Origin: Haladaptatus sp. R4
GTDB taxonomy: Archaea > Halobacteriota > Halobacteria > Halobacteriales > Haladaptataceae
Length of the DNA stretch: 64,000 nucleotides
Assembly: GCF_001625445.1 (NCBI RefSeq)
Contig: NZ_LWHG01000021.1
Location: 868,001-932,000 of the forward strand
Reading direction: 5' to 3'
Shown: positions 18,233 to 26,980 of the stretch, piece by piece
How positions within the stretch are numbered: the stretch's first letter is position 1
How the letters are laid out: every line of letters starts with the position of its first letter
The notes under the pieces: generated by a model
Database searches by the model: none
What the model was told of the DNA's origin: nothing
What the model saw: the letters and a program-made list of their open reading frames with translations, nothing else
Made by a program: the position numbers and the translations under genes

Positions 18233-18814
18233 ATGCGAGTAATCGGAACCGTCGGCCTTCCGGGGAGCGGCAAAGGCGAAGCCGCCACCGTCGCCGAGGA
18301 GATGGGGATTCCCGTCGTCACGATGGGTGACGTCATCCGCGCCGCCTGCCGTGACCGGGGTCTCGATCCGGCGAAACACCACGGCGAGATCGCCAAAGCG
18401 CTCCGCGAGGAGAACGGCCCGGACGCCATCGCGCAGGCGTCGCTGCCGAAGATCGACGACGCGCTGACGGGCGCGGACACCGTCCTCGTGGACGGCATCC
18501 GCTCCGGCGTGGAGGTCGAACGGTTCGAGGAGGCGTTCGGCGACGACTTCGTACTGGTGAGCATCGAAGCGCCGTTCGAGGTTCGGGCCGACCGCCTGGG
18601 GGAACGCGGGCGCGACCACTCCGACGCCGACGAAGAACGACTTCGGGAACGCGACGACCGGGAACTCGGGTTCGGACTCGACCGCGCGATGGCGCGGTCC
18701 GACGCCGTCATCGACAACACGCGCTCGCTCGACGCGTTTCGCCGTCGGATCCGAGCGCTGTTCGAGGACGGAGTGGCGGGACTGGAAAACGTGGAGGCGA
18801 CTGACGAACCATGA
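18233..18814 (+). CDS. UPF0200 family P-loop kinase-like protein
   Basis: A 193-residue archaeal P-loop protein: Walker A GLPGSGKGEA at about residues 8-17, lid-like Arg-rich segment ADRLGERGRDHSDADEERLRERDDRE near 123-148, and a terminal ADxVIDNT-like SDAVIDNTRS. It is related to adenylate and dephospho-CoA kinases but its substrate is not established. Its stop overlaps the start of the UPF0201 gene (ATGA), a conserved archaeal pairing that suggests the two act in one process. Its start lies 94 bases beyond the tRNA-Arg 5' end. Confidence 0.88.
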   Translation: MRVIGTVGLPGSGKGEAATVAEEMGIPVVTMGDVIRAACRDRGLDPAKHHGEIAKALREENGPDAIAQASLPKIDDALTGADTVLVDGIRSGVEVERFEEAFGDDFVLVSIEAPFEVRADRLGERGRDHSDADEERLRERDDRELGFGLDRAMARSDAVIDNTRSLDAFRRRIRALFEDGVAGLENVEATDEP

Positions 18815-19224
18815 TTTACAGCGTCGATATTCGAATCACGGCACCCGTGCACGACACGGAAATCGGAGCACGAATCGAGGACGCGATCGAGAACGTCTTT
18901 CCCGGCGCGAAGGTGACGTCGGACGAGGGCGAACTCGTCGCGGAAGCCCACAGCGTCGAACACTTCTCAGAACTGCTCCACCGGCAGGAAATCCTCGACA
19001 CGGCACGCGGGGAGTTCTTCTCCGGACAGGACGGGGACACCCTCTCGTTCGACCTGAAAAAGCAGGCGGCGTTCCAAGGCGTCGTCAACTTCGCCGTCGG
19101 CAACCCCGACGAACTCGGCGAGATTCACGTTCGGATGGACGTCCACGACCCGGACGTGGAATCGTTTGTGGACTACGTCGCCCCGCCGACGAAGGACGGA
19201 AAACCGATAGACGGCGACGAATAG
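18811..19224 (+). CDS. UPF0201 family RNA-binding-fold protein
   Basis: A 137-residue archaeal protein of the UPF0201 family, with alternating strands (YSVDIRITAPVHDTE) and the central segment ENVFPGAKVTSDEGELVAEA, then LSFDLKKQAAFQGVVNFA. The fold is reported to resemble ribosomal protein L5-like RNA binders, but no function is proven. It is translationally coupled to the UPF0200 gene by a four-base overlap. Confidence 0.88.
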   Translation: MIYSVDIRITAPVHDTEIGARIEDAIENVFPGAKVTSDEGELVAEAHSVEHFSELLHRQEILDTARGEFFSGQDGDTLSFDLKKQAAFQGVVNFAVGNPDELGEIHVRMDVHDPDVESFVDYVAPPTKDGKPIDGDE

Positions 19225-19252
19225 CGACCGGGACCGGTAGCGGAACGATTTT

Positions 19253-19810
19253 TCACACCAGCAGTTCCACCACGGCGAACAACACGATCACGCCGAGCAC
19301 GTCACAGGCGTTCGTGACGACCGGAATCACCACATCGTCCGGGTCGAGTTCGAACCGATAGGCGACGTACGTGGCGACGAGCGTGACGAGCACTGCGACG
19401 AACGCGAGGACGATACCGCTGGTCAGCGAGACGAGGACGACCGTTCCCAACCCGAGTTCCGTTCCGCCGATGAACCACGTCAACGCCCACGCGCCGAAGC
19501 CGACGACGGGGAAAATCGTGATCGCGAGGGCGACCGTGGCGACGGCGTTCCCCGCGAGCACTTCGTCCTCCCGACCGAACGAGAGCGTTCCGAGATGGAA
19601 CGCCGTCGAGAGGCGAGCGGCGAGGATGCTACCGAGGTTGCCCGCGGTGCCGATCGTCACTGGCACCAGCGCGAGCAGCGTGGGATACTGGAGGAGCGTC
19701 TGCTGGAACGACCCGAGGACGAGTCCGCTCCCGAGTTCGACGACCGTGAGAACGAGCAACACCGGCAGCATCGCTCGCATGATGGCTCGAACCGTCCAGC
19801 GCGTCGGCAT
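19253..19810 (-). CDS. MgtE/SLC41-type divalent cation transporter, second half protein
   Basis: A 185-residue membrane protein with about five hydrophobic helices. It carries the MgtE transmembrane-domain pore motif in VPVTIGTAGNLGSILAARLSTA (about residues 51-72), and a C-terminal signature PDDVVIPVVTNACDVLGV. There is no cytoplasmic N or CBS domain. Its start codon directly abuts the stop codon of the upstream half (19811), so the two probably assemble as a heteromer like the two halves of SLC41. Mg2+ is the likely ion. Confidence 0.85.
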   Translation of the reverse strand: MPTRWTVRAIMRAMLPVLLVLTVVELGSGLVLGSFQQTLLQYPTLLALVPVTIGTAGNLGSILAARLSTAFHLGTLSFGREDEVLAGNAVATVALAITIFPVVGFGAWALTWFIGGTELGLGTVVLVSLTSGIVLAFVAVLVTLVATYVAYRFELDPDDVVIPVVTNACDVLGVIVLFAVVELLV

Positions 19811-20389
19811 CTATCCACCCCCGAGTGCGAGGACTATCTTGACCGCGAGCAGGAGAAACGAGATGCCGAACACGTCGCCCGTCGTCGTCACGAGCGGACC
19901 GACGAGCGTATCCGGGTTCTTCCCGCGACGATACCCAGCAAACACGACGATGACGACGGCGACCGTCAGCGCGATACCGGACAGCAATCCGGCGATGAGA
20001 GCGATTGCGACCAGGGTCGGTAGCGATGCGACGTCCTGCGAGAGTGCTTTCAGGATGAAGAACGCGACCACGGACGCGAACAGACTGGCGAGGATGCCGT
20101 TCGCCAGCGAGGCGACGATTGCCGCCCAGACCCGTTCGTCGTCGGGGACGAACGACGGTTCGACCAGCCCTTGGTGCAGTCCGGACGCGAGACGCGCGCC
20201 GAGCGACCCGTAGACGTTCCCACGGGTAGCGAGGAGGGCGGGAACGAGAACCAACAACCCGGCCACCTGACGGAGTTCGGCGCGCATTCCCCCGAGGACG
20301 ATACCGGCGAACAGCCCACCCACCATGCTCGCTGCGAGCGCGGGGAGAGCCTCGCGGTACGCCTCGATGGCGACTTCCCGGACGGTCAT
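19811..20389 (-). CDS. MgtE/SLC41-type divalent cation transporter, first half protein
   Basis: A 192-residue membrane protein with the same fold as its downstream neighbour. Helix I has LVLVPALLATRGNVYGSLGARLAS (the PALLxxxGN motif, about residues 46-69), and the C-terminus NPDTLVGPLVTTTGDVFG matches the second cation-site segment. No regulatory CBS domain is present. Zero-base spacing to the next gene indicates one operon and a stoichiometric pair. Confidence 0.85.
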   Translation of the reverse strand: MTVREVAIEAYREALPALAASMVGGLFAGIVLGGMRAELRQVAGLLVLVPALLATRGNVYGSLGARLASGLHQGLVEPSFVPDDERVWAAIVASLANGILASLFASVVAFFILKALSQDVASLPTLVAIALIAGLLSGIALTVAVVIVVFAGYRRGKNPDTLVGPLVTTTGDVFGISFLLLAVKIVLALGGG

Positions 20390-20537
20390 CTATTGCTGTG
20401 GAGGTGGGCACGGAACAAAAAAGCGGTGTGTCGCGGTTTCACTTGCGCTCGATAGTTGTGATACACAAGAACGCTAAAAGCGGCCGTTCATCGCAATCGT
20501 GCTCGCGACAAAATCGTAGCCGAATCGCGGAGACCGT

Positions 20538-21929
20538 TCACCCGAACGGACCCATGCCGCCCATACCGCCACCGCCGCCACCGCCGCCGCCCTGCATCTT
20601 CTTCATCATGCGCTCCATGTCGCCGCCCTGCCCCATGCCCTGGAACTGTTTCAGGGTCTGGGCCATCATCTTGTGCTGTTGGAGCAGTTCGCGGATGCGT
20701 TCCTCGTCCTGTCCGCTCCCGCGAGCGATACGTCGAATCTGGCTCGCGCCGATGGACCGCGGATTTTCGAGTTCCTTGTCGGTCATCGAGTCCATGATGA
20801 CCTCGAAGCTCCGCATCCGGTCCTTCGTCACGTCCATCGCGTCGTCCGGCAGTTCGTCCATGATCCCGCCGCCGAAGCCGGGGATCATGTCCATAACCTG
20901 TTCGAGCGGCCCCATCTTGTTCATCGCGTTCATCTGATGGCGCATGTCGTCGAGGGTGAACTGGCCCTTCATCATGTCCTCGGGGTCCCAGTCCTCCTCC
21001 TCTTCGGTCTCCGTCATCGCCCGCTGGACGCGCTCGGTGAGCTGTTTCAGGTCGCCCATGCCGAGCAGGCGGGAGATGAAGCCGTTCGGCTCGAATCGCT
21101 CGACGTCCTGGACCGTCTCACCGGACCCGAGGAAGGCGATGGACGAATCGGTCTCGTTGACCGCCGTCAGCGCGCCACCACCTTTCGCGGTACCGTCGAG
21201 TTTCGTGATGACGACGCCGTCGATGCCGATGGACTCGTCGAACTGTTGGGCTTGGTCCTTCGCGCCCTGTCCGATTGCGGCGTCAAGCACGAGCAGGTTT
21301 CGGTCGGGGTCGGCGACCGATTCGATTTCCTCGATTTCCGCGATGAGGTCGTCTTCGAGCGCGTGGCGACCGGCCGTGTCCACGATGTGGATGTCGGCGT
21401 CCGCCGTCTCCTCCAGTCCCTTCCGCGCGATATCCACGGGGTCCTCGTTGTCCGGGTCGCCGTAGAAATCGACCTCGGCGCGGGAACACATCTCCTTCGC
21501 CTGGTCGTACGCACCGGGCCGGAAGGTGTCGGTTTGGATGACCGCGGGGCGAAGCCCCTTCTTCGAGAACCACCACGCCATCTTGGCGGAGGTGGTCGTC
21601 TTCCCCGACCCCTGCAAACCGGCGAGGAGAATGGTCTGGTTTTCGAGCGGGATTTCCGTACTCTCGCCGACGAGGCCGACGAGTTCCTCGTAGACGATAC
21701 TGAGGACGTGGTCACGGGCCGTCGTCCCGCCCGGCGGTTCTTCGTTCACAGCGCGGTCCTTGATGGACGACGAGAGGTCCATCACGAGGCTGACGTCGAC
21801 GTCAGCCTGCAGGAGGGAACGCTGAATTTCCTTGACGATTTCCTCGACATCGTCCTCGCTGACGCGTGATTTCCCACTCAGTTTGTCGAGTGAGCCGCGA
21901 AGAGAACTGCCGAGATTATCGAGCACCAT
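20538..21929 (-). CDS. srp54: Signal recognition particle 54 kDa GTPase
   Basis: A 463-residue SRP54. The N domain is at residues 1-90, the GTPase domain has G1 [10 protein letters not shown] near 104 and DTAGRH near 187 followed by [10 protein letters not shown], and the methionine-rich M domain begins near 300 ([10 protein letters not shown]). The tail is Gly/Met-rich. SRP54 binds signal sequences and 7S RNA and docks on FtsY, which is encoded 2.4 kb downstream of its start on the other strand. The 7S RNA gene is not in the window. Confidence 0.98.
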   Translation of the reverse strand: MVLDNLGSSLRGSLDKLSGKSRVSEDDVEEIVKEIQRSLLQADVDVSLVMDLSSSIKDRAVNEEPPGGTTARDHVLSIVYEELVGLVGESTEIPLENQTILLAGLQGSGKTTTSAKMAWWFSKKGLRPAVIQTDTFRPGAYDQAKEMCSRAEVDFYGDPDNEDPVDIARKGLEETADADIHIVDTAGRHALEDDLIAEIEEIESVADPDRNLLVLDAAIGQGAKDQAQQFDESIGIDGVVITKLDGTAKGGGALTAVNETDSSIAFLGSGETVQDVERFEPNGFISRLLGMGDLKQLTERVQRAMTETEEEEDWDPEDMMKGQFTLDDMRHQMNAMNKMGPLEQVMDMIPGFGGGIMDELPDDAMDVTKDRMRSFEVIMDSMTDKELENPRSIGASQIRRIARGSGQDEERIRELLQQHKMMAQTLKQFQGMGQGGDMERMMKKMQGGGGGGGGGMGGMGPFG

Positions 21930-22051
21930 CGTTAGGGAGTGTTTGGCTTTCCGGCGGTTTAAACCCTTTTTCTATTTGGTTTGGAGTCGATGTCGTCGGA
22001 ACGTATCGAGGGCCGTCAATCTTCAAGCCGACTGGGAACGAAGGGTTTCGT

Positions 22052-22609
22052 ATGCGACTGTTCGTGAGCATCGACCTGACGGACGACCTCTGGGAGGGTG
22101 TCGAGGGCGTGCAGGAGGAGTTCCGCGACGCGGACGGACTCTCGTTCACCGACCCAACGCAGGCCCACCTGACGCTCTCGTTTCTCGGCGACGTGGACGA
22201 GGACCGCGTGCCAGCCATCGAGGACGCGCTCGAAACCGCCGTCGAGGACGACATCGACTTCGGCCCCTTCGACGCGGAAATCGGCGGCTTGGGCGTCTTT
22301 CCCAGTCTCGACTACATCTCCGTCGTCTGGCTCGGCCTCGACGATGGGGGAGAGGAGACGAGTCTCGTCCACGACGCCGTCGAATCCCGCCTCTACGACC
22401 TCGGGTTTTCGCCCGACGACAACGAGTTCGTTCCGCACGTCACCATCGCCAGGATGCAACACGCGGGCGGCAAGGAACTCGTCCAGCGGAACGTGCGGGA
22501 ACTCGACCCGACTGTGGGGAGAATGGAAGTCAGGGAGGTTCGACTGACCGAGAGCGAGCGATCGTCTGACGGTCCGGAGTATTCGACCGTCGCGGCGTTC
22601 ACCCTGTGA
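22052..22609 (+). CDS. thpR: RNA 2',3'-cyclic phosphodiesterase (2H family)
   Basis: A 185-residue 2H phosphoesterase with both catalytic HxT/Sx tetrapeptides, HLTLSF near residue 45 and HVTIAR near 130. The start MRLFVSIDL is typical. The family opens 2',3'-cyclic phosphate ends of RNA, including tRNA halves. The gene is divergent from srp54 with a 122-base gap. An upstream extension of the frame lacks family features, so ATG 22052 is used. Confidence 0.92.
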   Translation: MRLFVSIDLTDDLWEGVEGVQEEFRDADGLSFTDPTQAHLTLSFLGDVDEDRVPAIEDALETAVEDDIDFGPFDAEIGGLGVFPSLDYISVVWLGLDDGGEETSLVHDAVESRLYDLGFSPDDNEFVPHVTIARMQHAGGKELVQRNVRELDPTVGRMEVREVRLTESERSSDGPEYSTVAAFTL

Positions 22610-22628
22610 AGCCGTTTGAAAGGAACAA

Positions 22629-22637
22629 GATTTTATG
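22629..22637 (+). promoter_or_regulatory. TATA element of the rpl39e operon
   Basis: GATTTTATG lies 26-34 bases upstream of the rpl39e ATG. It overlaps nothing coding and has the spacing of a leaderless haloarchaeal promoter. Confidence 0.4.
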
Positions 22638-22662
22638 CGACGGCGGAAAAGTGGCAACCACT

Positions 22663-22815
22663 ATGGGCAAGAAATCGAAGGCCAAGAAGAAACGCCTGTC
22701 CAAGCTGGAACGGCAGAACAGCCGCATCCCGGCGTGGGTCATCATGAAGACGGACCGAGACGTAATGCGAAACCCGAAGCGCCGTAGCTGGCGGCGTAGC
22801 GACACTGACGAATAA
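22663..22815 (+). CDS. rpl39e: 50S ribosomal protein L39e
   Basis: A 50-residue basic ribosomal protein, [15 protein letters not shown] followed by [23 protein letters not shown], matching eL39 over its whole length. It lines the exit tunnel of the large subunit. The stop codon shares its last base with the start of rpl31e (TAATG), so the two are coupled. Confidence 0.97.
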   Translation: MGKKSKAKKKRLSKLERQNSRIPAWVIMKTDRDVMRNPKRRSWRRSDTDE

Positions 22816-23093
22816 TGAGCGCAAGTGATTTCGAGGAGCGAGTCGTTACGGTTCCGCTCCGAGACGTGACGGCAGAGGCAAAGCACAAACGAGCGAACAA
22901 AGCGATGAAACTGGTGCGCGGGCATCTCGCCCAGCACTTCAAGGTGGACGAGGACGAGGTTCGCCTCGACCCCTCCATCAACGAGGCGATCTGGGCGCGC
23001 GGTCAGAAGAACCCGCCACGAAAGCTTCGAGTTCACGCTGCCCGCTTCGAGGAAGAGGGCGAATCCGTCGTCGAGGCGGAATACGAAGAGTAG
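22815..23093 (+). CDS. rpl31e: 50S ribosomal protein L31e
   Basis: A 92-residue eL31, VVTVPLRDV near residue 10, [18 protein letters not shown] near 25-42, [23 protein letters not shown] near 51-73. It sits at the tunnel exit, close to eL39. It is followed after four bases by tif6. Confidence 0.97.
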   Translation: MSASDFEERVVTVPLRDVTAEAKHKRANKAMKLVRGHLAQHFKVDEDEVRLDPSINEAIWARGQKNPPRKLRVHAARFEEEGESVVEAEYEE

Positions 23094-23097
23094 AGCG

Positions 23098-23763
23098 GTG
23101 CTTCGTACCGCGTTCAACGGCTCGGCGTACGTTGGCGTCTTCGCTCGTGTGACTGACGAGTATCTCCTCGTCCGACCGGATTTGGACGATGACCTCGTCG
23201 ACTCCCTCGAAACGGAGTTGGAAGTCGATGCAATCGGCACGACGCTCGGTGGGTCGTCCACCGTCGGCGCGCTGGTCGCAGGCAACGAGAACGGACTGCT
23301 CGTCAGCAACCGTCTCACCGACCACGAGCGCGAACGAATCGAAGAAGTGGTCGACGTTCCACTCACGAAGTTCCCGGGGCGAATCAACGCCGCCGGAAAC
23401 GTCGTGCTCGTGAACGACACGGGCGCATACGTCCACCCGGACCTCTCGCGGGAAGCAGTTCAAGCCGTCTCGGACGGCTTGGACGTTCCCGTCGAACGAG
23501 GGACGATTGCGGGCGTTCAAACGGTCGGAACGGCAGGCGTCGCCACGAACCGAGGCGTCCTCTGCCATCCGAAAGCGACCGACGACGAACTCGATACCAT
23601 CGAGGACGTGCTCGGCGTCCCGGCGGACATCGGCACCATCAACTACGGTGGGCCGCTCGTCGGGTCCGGGCTTCTCGCCAATGCCCACGGCTACGTCGTC
23701 GGAGAGGAGACGACCGGACCGGAACTCGGCCGTATCGAGGACGCGCTGGGCTATATCGACTGA
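23098..23763 (+). CDS. tif6: Translation initiation factor 6 (aIF6)
   Basis: A 221-residue pentein-fold anti-association factor that binds the large subunit and blocks 30S joining. The pseudo-fivefold repeats are visible as [51 protein letters not shown] and [17 protein letters not shown]. The start is GTG at 23098, four bases after rpl31e. It belongs to the conserved archaeal L39e-L31e-aIF6-prefoldin-FtsY cluster. Confidence 0.96.
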   Translation: MLRTAFNGSAYVGVFARVTDEYLLVRPDLDDDLVDSLETELEVDAIGTTLGGSSTVGALVAGNENGLLVSNRLTDHERERIEEVVDVPLTKFPGRINAAGNVVLVNDTGAYVHPDLSREAVQAVSDGLDVPVERGTIAGVQTVGTAGVATNRGVLCHPKATDDELDTIEDVLGVPADIGTINYGGPLVGSGLLANAHGYVVGEETTGPELGRIEDALGYID

Positions 23764-23869
23764 TTTTCGGCCCACCGTGTTTTGCAACCTAGTTAGCAAC
23801 ATTCTTCCCGCTCGCTCCCGCACGTGGTGACATGAGCACGATTACTCGCGGAACGGAGAGTGGAGCACA

Positions 23870-24331
23870 ATGATGGGCGGCGGCAATCAAGAGATGCAGC
23901 AGATGCAACAGCAGCTCCAACAGCTGGAAGCCGAGAAGGAGGAGCTGAACGGAGAAGTCGAGGACCTTCGCGACGAGAAGGGCGAGGTCGACGAGGCAAT
24001 CGAAGCCGTCGAAACGCTCGACACCGGCTCGGTCGTTCAAGTCCCGCTCGGCGGCGGCGCGTACCTCCGCGCGAGCGTCGAGGACATCGACGAGGTCATC
24101 GTCGAACTCGGCGGCGGCTACGCCGCGGAGCGAGACCAGGAGGGCGCAGTGGCGTCCCTGAAGAGCCGGAAGGATCTCCTCGACGAGCAGATCGCGGACC
24201 TGCAGGAGGAAATCGGTGAAGTCGAAGCCGAGAGCGACCAGCTAGAGCAGAAAGCACAGCAGATGCAACAACAGCAGATGCAACAGCAGATGCAGCAGAT
24301 GCAGCAACAGCAGGACGACGAGGACGAGTAA
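23870..24331 (+). CDS. pfdA: Prefoldin alpha subunit
   Basis: A 153-residue prefoldin alpha with long N- and C-terminal coiled coils around a central beta-hairpin pair (SVVQVPLGGGAYLRASV, DEVIVELGGGYAAERD). The coiled-coil tips are glutamine-rich (QQMQQQ repeats), which gives the CAG-rich DNA at 24250-24310. Prefoldin captures unfolded proteins for the thermosome. Two ATGs stand in tandem (23870, 23873) and either could be used. ftsY follows after six bases. Confidence 0.93.
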   Translation: MMGGGNQEMQQMQQQLQQLEAEKEELNGEVEDLRDEKGEVDEAIEAVETLDTGSVVQVPLGGGAYLRASVEDIDEVIVELGGGYAAERDQEGAVASLKSRKDLLDEQIADLQEEIGEVEAESDQLEQKAQQMQQQQMQQQMQQMQQQQDDEDE

Positions 24332-24337
24332 CCGCCG

Positions 24338-25522
24338 ATGTTCGACAGTCTGAAGGATAAGTTGAGCGGGTTCCGTAAGGACGTCGAAGAGACGACAGAG
24401 GAGAAGGCCGAAGAAGCTGAGGCGGCGGACGCGGAGACTGCAGATGCCGCGGCAGCCGAAGAAACGGCCGAATCGGAACCCGTCGAAACGGAAGCGGAAA
24501 CCGCGGGAACAGCCGAACCGGAACCAGAGCCGGAAATCGAATCCGAGCCTGAACCGGAGCCAGCGGCGTCCGACGAGGACGGCGTGGAATCGGAAACGGA
24601 CTCCGAATCGAGTTCGGGCAACGGCGGCGGGTTCGCCCAGAAGGCGAAGTCGTTCGCGCGCGGTGAGATCATCATCGAGGAGCAGGACGTCGAGGACCCG
24701 CTCTGGGAGCTGGAGATGGCGCTTCTCGAAAGCGACGTGGAGATGAGCGTCGCCAGCGAGATGCTCGAAGACATCCGGAACGACCTCGTCGGCGCGACGC
24801 GTAAGTTCAGCGCCGAGACGGGGGACGTGGTCGAACAAGCCCTGCGCGATTCCCTGCTGTCGGTCATCAGCGTCGGGCAGTTCGACTTCGATCAGCGGGT
24901 TGCGGAAGCCGACAAACCGCTCGTCATCATCTTCACCGGGGTCAACGGCGTCGGGAAGACGACGAGCATCGCCAAACTCGCCCGCTACTTCGAGGAGCGC
25001 GGCTACTCCTCGGTGATGGCGAACGGTGACACCTACCGTGCCGGTGCGAACCAGCAGATTCAGGAGCACGCGAACGCGCTCGACAAGAAACTCATCGCGC
25101 ACGAGCAGGGTGGCGACCCTGCCGCCGTCATCTACGACGCGGTGGAGTACGCCGACGCCCACGACATCGACATCGTGCTGGGCGACACCGCGGGTCGCCT
25201 GCACACCAGCGAAGGGTTGATGGACCAGTTGGCGAAGATCGGACGCGTCGTGGACCCCGACATGACCCTCTTCGTGGACGAGGCCGTGGCCGGACAGGAC
25301 GCGGTCCAGCGCGCGAAGGAGTTCGACGACGCCGCCGAGGTTGACGGCTCGATCCTGACGAAAGCCGACGCCGACTCGAAGGGCGGCGCGGCGATCTCGA
25401 TCTCCCACGTCACGGGCAAGCCCATCCTGTTCCTCGGAACCGGCCAGGGCTACGACGACATCGAGCAGTTCGACCCTGAAACGATGGTCGAGCGACTCCT
25501 CGGCGAAGAAGAAGAGGAGTAA
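24338..25522 (+). CDS. ftsY: Signal recognition particle receptor FtsY
   Basis: A 394-residue SRP receptor. Residues about 20-100 are a very acidic, Glu/Pro-rich A domain, followed by the N domain and the G domain: G1 TGVNGVGKTTS near 206, DTAGRLHT near 292, TKADADSKGG near 348, and the closing GQGYDDIEQFDPE. It docks SRP at the membrane for co-translational export. It ends in an acidic EEEEE tail and is followed by a T6 tract. Confidence 0.97.
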   Translation: MFDSLKDKLSGFRKDVEETTEEKAEEAEAADAETADAAAAEETAESEPVETEAETAGTAEPEPEPEIESEPEPEPAASDEDGVESETDSESSSGNGGGFAQKAKSFARGEIIIEEQDVEDPLWELEMALLESDVEMSVASEMLEDIRNDLVGATRKFSAETGDVVEQALRDSLLSVISVGQFDFDQRVAEADKPLVIIFTGVNGVGKTTSIAKLARYFEERGYSSVMANGDTYRAGANQQIQEHANALDKKLIAHEQGGDPAAVIYDAVEYADAHDIDIVLGDTAGRLHTSEGLMDQLAKIGRVVDPDMTLFVDEAVAGQDAVQRAKEFDDAAEVDGSILTKADADSKGGAAISISHVTGKPILFLGTGQGYDDIEQFDPETMVERLLGEEEEE

Positions 25523-25533
25523 TCGACTTCAGA

Positions 25534-25539
25534 TTTTTT
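25534..25539 (+). terminator. Poly-T terminator after ftsY
   Basis: A run of six T residues begins 12 bases after the ftsY stop. Archaeal RNA polymerase terminates at such oligo-T tracts, so this probably ends the pfdA-ftsY transcript. Confidence 0.45.
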
Positions 25540-25589
25540 CGAAACCGCCGTTCGAGAGTGGTGACACAACCGCTTTCGGGACGCGCGAT

Positions 25590-25723
25590 GCGGACACTGC
25601 ACCAGCGGTCGGTGCAGGTGTCCGCGTGCCCGGGGAGGTAAGGGGACGTCGAGGGCGGTGGCCGTGCGGTTCCGGCCACCCGTCCACATGCGGTTGCTGT
25701 CATGGACCCTAGCAGTTGGGGTC
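25590..25723. ncRNA. Candidate structured RNA between ftsY and the tRNA methyltransferase gene
   Basis: The 393-base gap 25523-25915 holds three strong hairpins in a row. The first, at 25590-25625, is a 14-15 base stem (GCGGACACTGCACC) with one bulge. The second has an outer stem GGACG/CGTCC (25644-25648 with 25681-25685) around GGTGGCC/GGCCACC and is followed at once by ACA. The third is GACCCT/GGGGTC at 25705-25723. There is no coding signal in either strand. A stem-loop followed by ACA recalls H/ACA guide RNAs, but the internal loop is one-sided, so the class is uncertain and the strand unknown. Confidence 0.35.
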
Positions 25724-25915
25724 TCAAAATCGGCGTCGAAGGCGGTCGCGGCAATCGCATAAATTCCGTCGAACAAGCGGTGGGGTCGCAGTCTCGAAAA
25801 CGGTACCAAATCAGCGCAGACAAACGGGGTGTTTCGACACGCGATTCGCAATCCCCAAGACGACGGCACTGTTCCCCTCGAACGAAACCGGACGGCTCCG
25901 GAGGAAATCGCAATC

Positions 25916-26884
25916 GTGTACGTACTGGAACTCGGCGGACAAGACGACGAATTCGCGGCGTGTGAAGCGGCGAGTGCGGCGACCGAGGTGGAACTCGTCG
26001 CGCCCGGCCTCGCGCGGGCGGCGACGATCACCGAGCGCGTTCGAAACCTCGCGTACACCCATCGGGCGAACGAACTGGTGGGGACGACGGACGCCGACGT
26101 GGCGAGCGCGCGGGCGTTGCTTTCTGCTGCACCCATCGACCGAGAAGGAACGGTCGCGGTACGTGCGCGGACGGTCCGTGACACGGAGGACATCAGCACA
26201 CAGGAGGTCGAGCGCGAATTGGGGCAAATACTCGTGGACCGTGGATTCGCAGTGGACTTGGACGGCCCCGACCACGAACTGCGGGCGACGTTCTCCGACG
26301 ACAGTTGTGTGCTCGGGTGGACCGCAGTCGAGAGCGTGCGCGACTACGGTACTCGGAAACCGACCGACAGACCGTTCTTCCAACCGGGGAGCATGCACCC
26401 CCTCCTTGCGCGCGCGCTGGTGAACATCGTCGGGGCGAAGGAGGAAACGACGGTTCTCGATCCGATGTGCGGGACGGGTGGCACCCTCATCGAGGCCGCG
26501 CTCGTCGGCGCGCGACCGTTGGGTGCCGATGCACAGTGGAAGATGGCCCGTGGGGCGGCGGAGAACCTCGACCACTACGCACCGGACGCGGACGCCGCCA
26601 CGGTTCGCGGCGACGCGACACATCTGCCGTTCGCCGACGATTCCATTGACGGCGTGGTGTTCGACGCACCCTACGGCAGGCAGTCGAAGATAGCGAACCT
26701 CGACCTCGACGACCTCGTGGCTGGCGCGCTCGCGGAAGCCAAGCGGGTTGCATCCCGTACCGTCGTCGTCGGCGACCGCTCGTGGGCGGACGAAGCGCGG
26801 ACGGCGGGATGGACCGTCGAAGGGGAGTTCGAGCGGCGCGTGCATCGGTCGCTGACGCGGTACATCGTCGTGTTGTCTGGGTAA
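25916..26884 (+). CDS. tRNA (guanine-10-N2) methyltransferase, THUMP type
   Basis: A 322-residue enzyme with an N-terminal THUMP-like half and a C-terminal Rossmann methyltransferase: SAM motif LDPMCGTGGTLIEAAL near residue 180 and catalytic motif DAPYGRQSKI near 250, where Ala replaces the first Pro of the usual DPPY. It is expected to make m2G or m2,2G at position 10 of tRNA. The frame extends upstream to 25829, but GTG 25916 (VYVLELGGQDDEFAACEA) gives the family N-terminus and has a GGAGG ribosome-binding site 11 bases before it. Confidence 0.88.
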   Translation: MYVLELGGQDDEFAACEAASAATEVELVAPGLARAATITERVRNLAYTHRANELVGTTDADVASARALLSAAPIDREGTVAVRARTVRDTEDISTQEVERELGQILVDRGFAVDLDGPDHELRATFSDDSCVLGWTAVESVRDYGTRKPTDRPFFQPGSMHPLLARALVNIVGAKEETTVLDPMCGTGGTLIEAALVGARPLGADAQWKMARGAAENLDHYAPDADAATVRGDATHLPFADDSIDGVVFDAPYGRQSKIANLDLDDLVAGALAEAKRVASRTVVVGDRSWADEARTAGWTVEGEFERRVHRSLTRYIVVLSG

Positions 26885-26980
26885 CAGCGGTTGCGCGAAT
26901 ACGAAATCGGATGGCTAAAAATCCGACCGGTCAAAGCTATTTTATCAGCACTTAAGATACCGTAGGGGGGACACCCACCC

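Noticed and set aside
20560-20600. GCC/CCG-rich low-complexity DNA
   Set aside because: It encodes the Gly-rich C-terminus of SRP54.
24240-24310. CAG-rich microsatellite
   Set aside because: It is the coding sequence of the glutamine-rich tip of prefoldin alpha, in frame and conserved in character.
25541-25740. 7S (SRP) RNA or RNase P RNA between ftsY and the methyltransferase
   Set aside because: Neither the SRP helix 8 core nor the RNase P conserved blocks are recognisable; only a generic structured RNA is supported.
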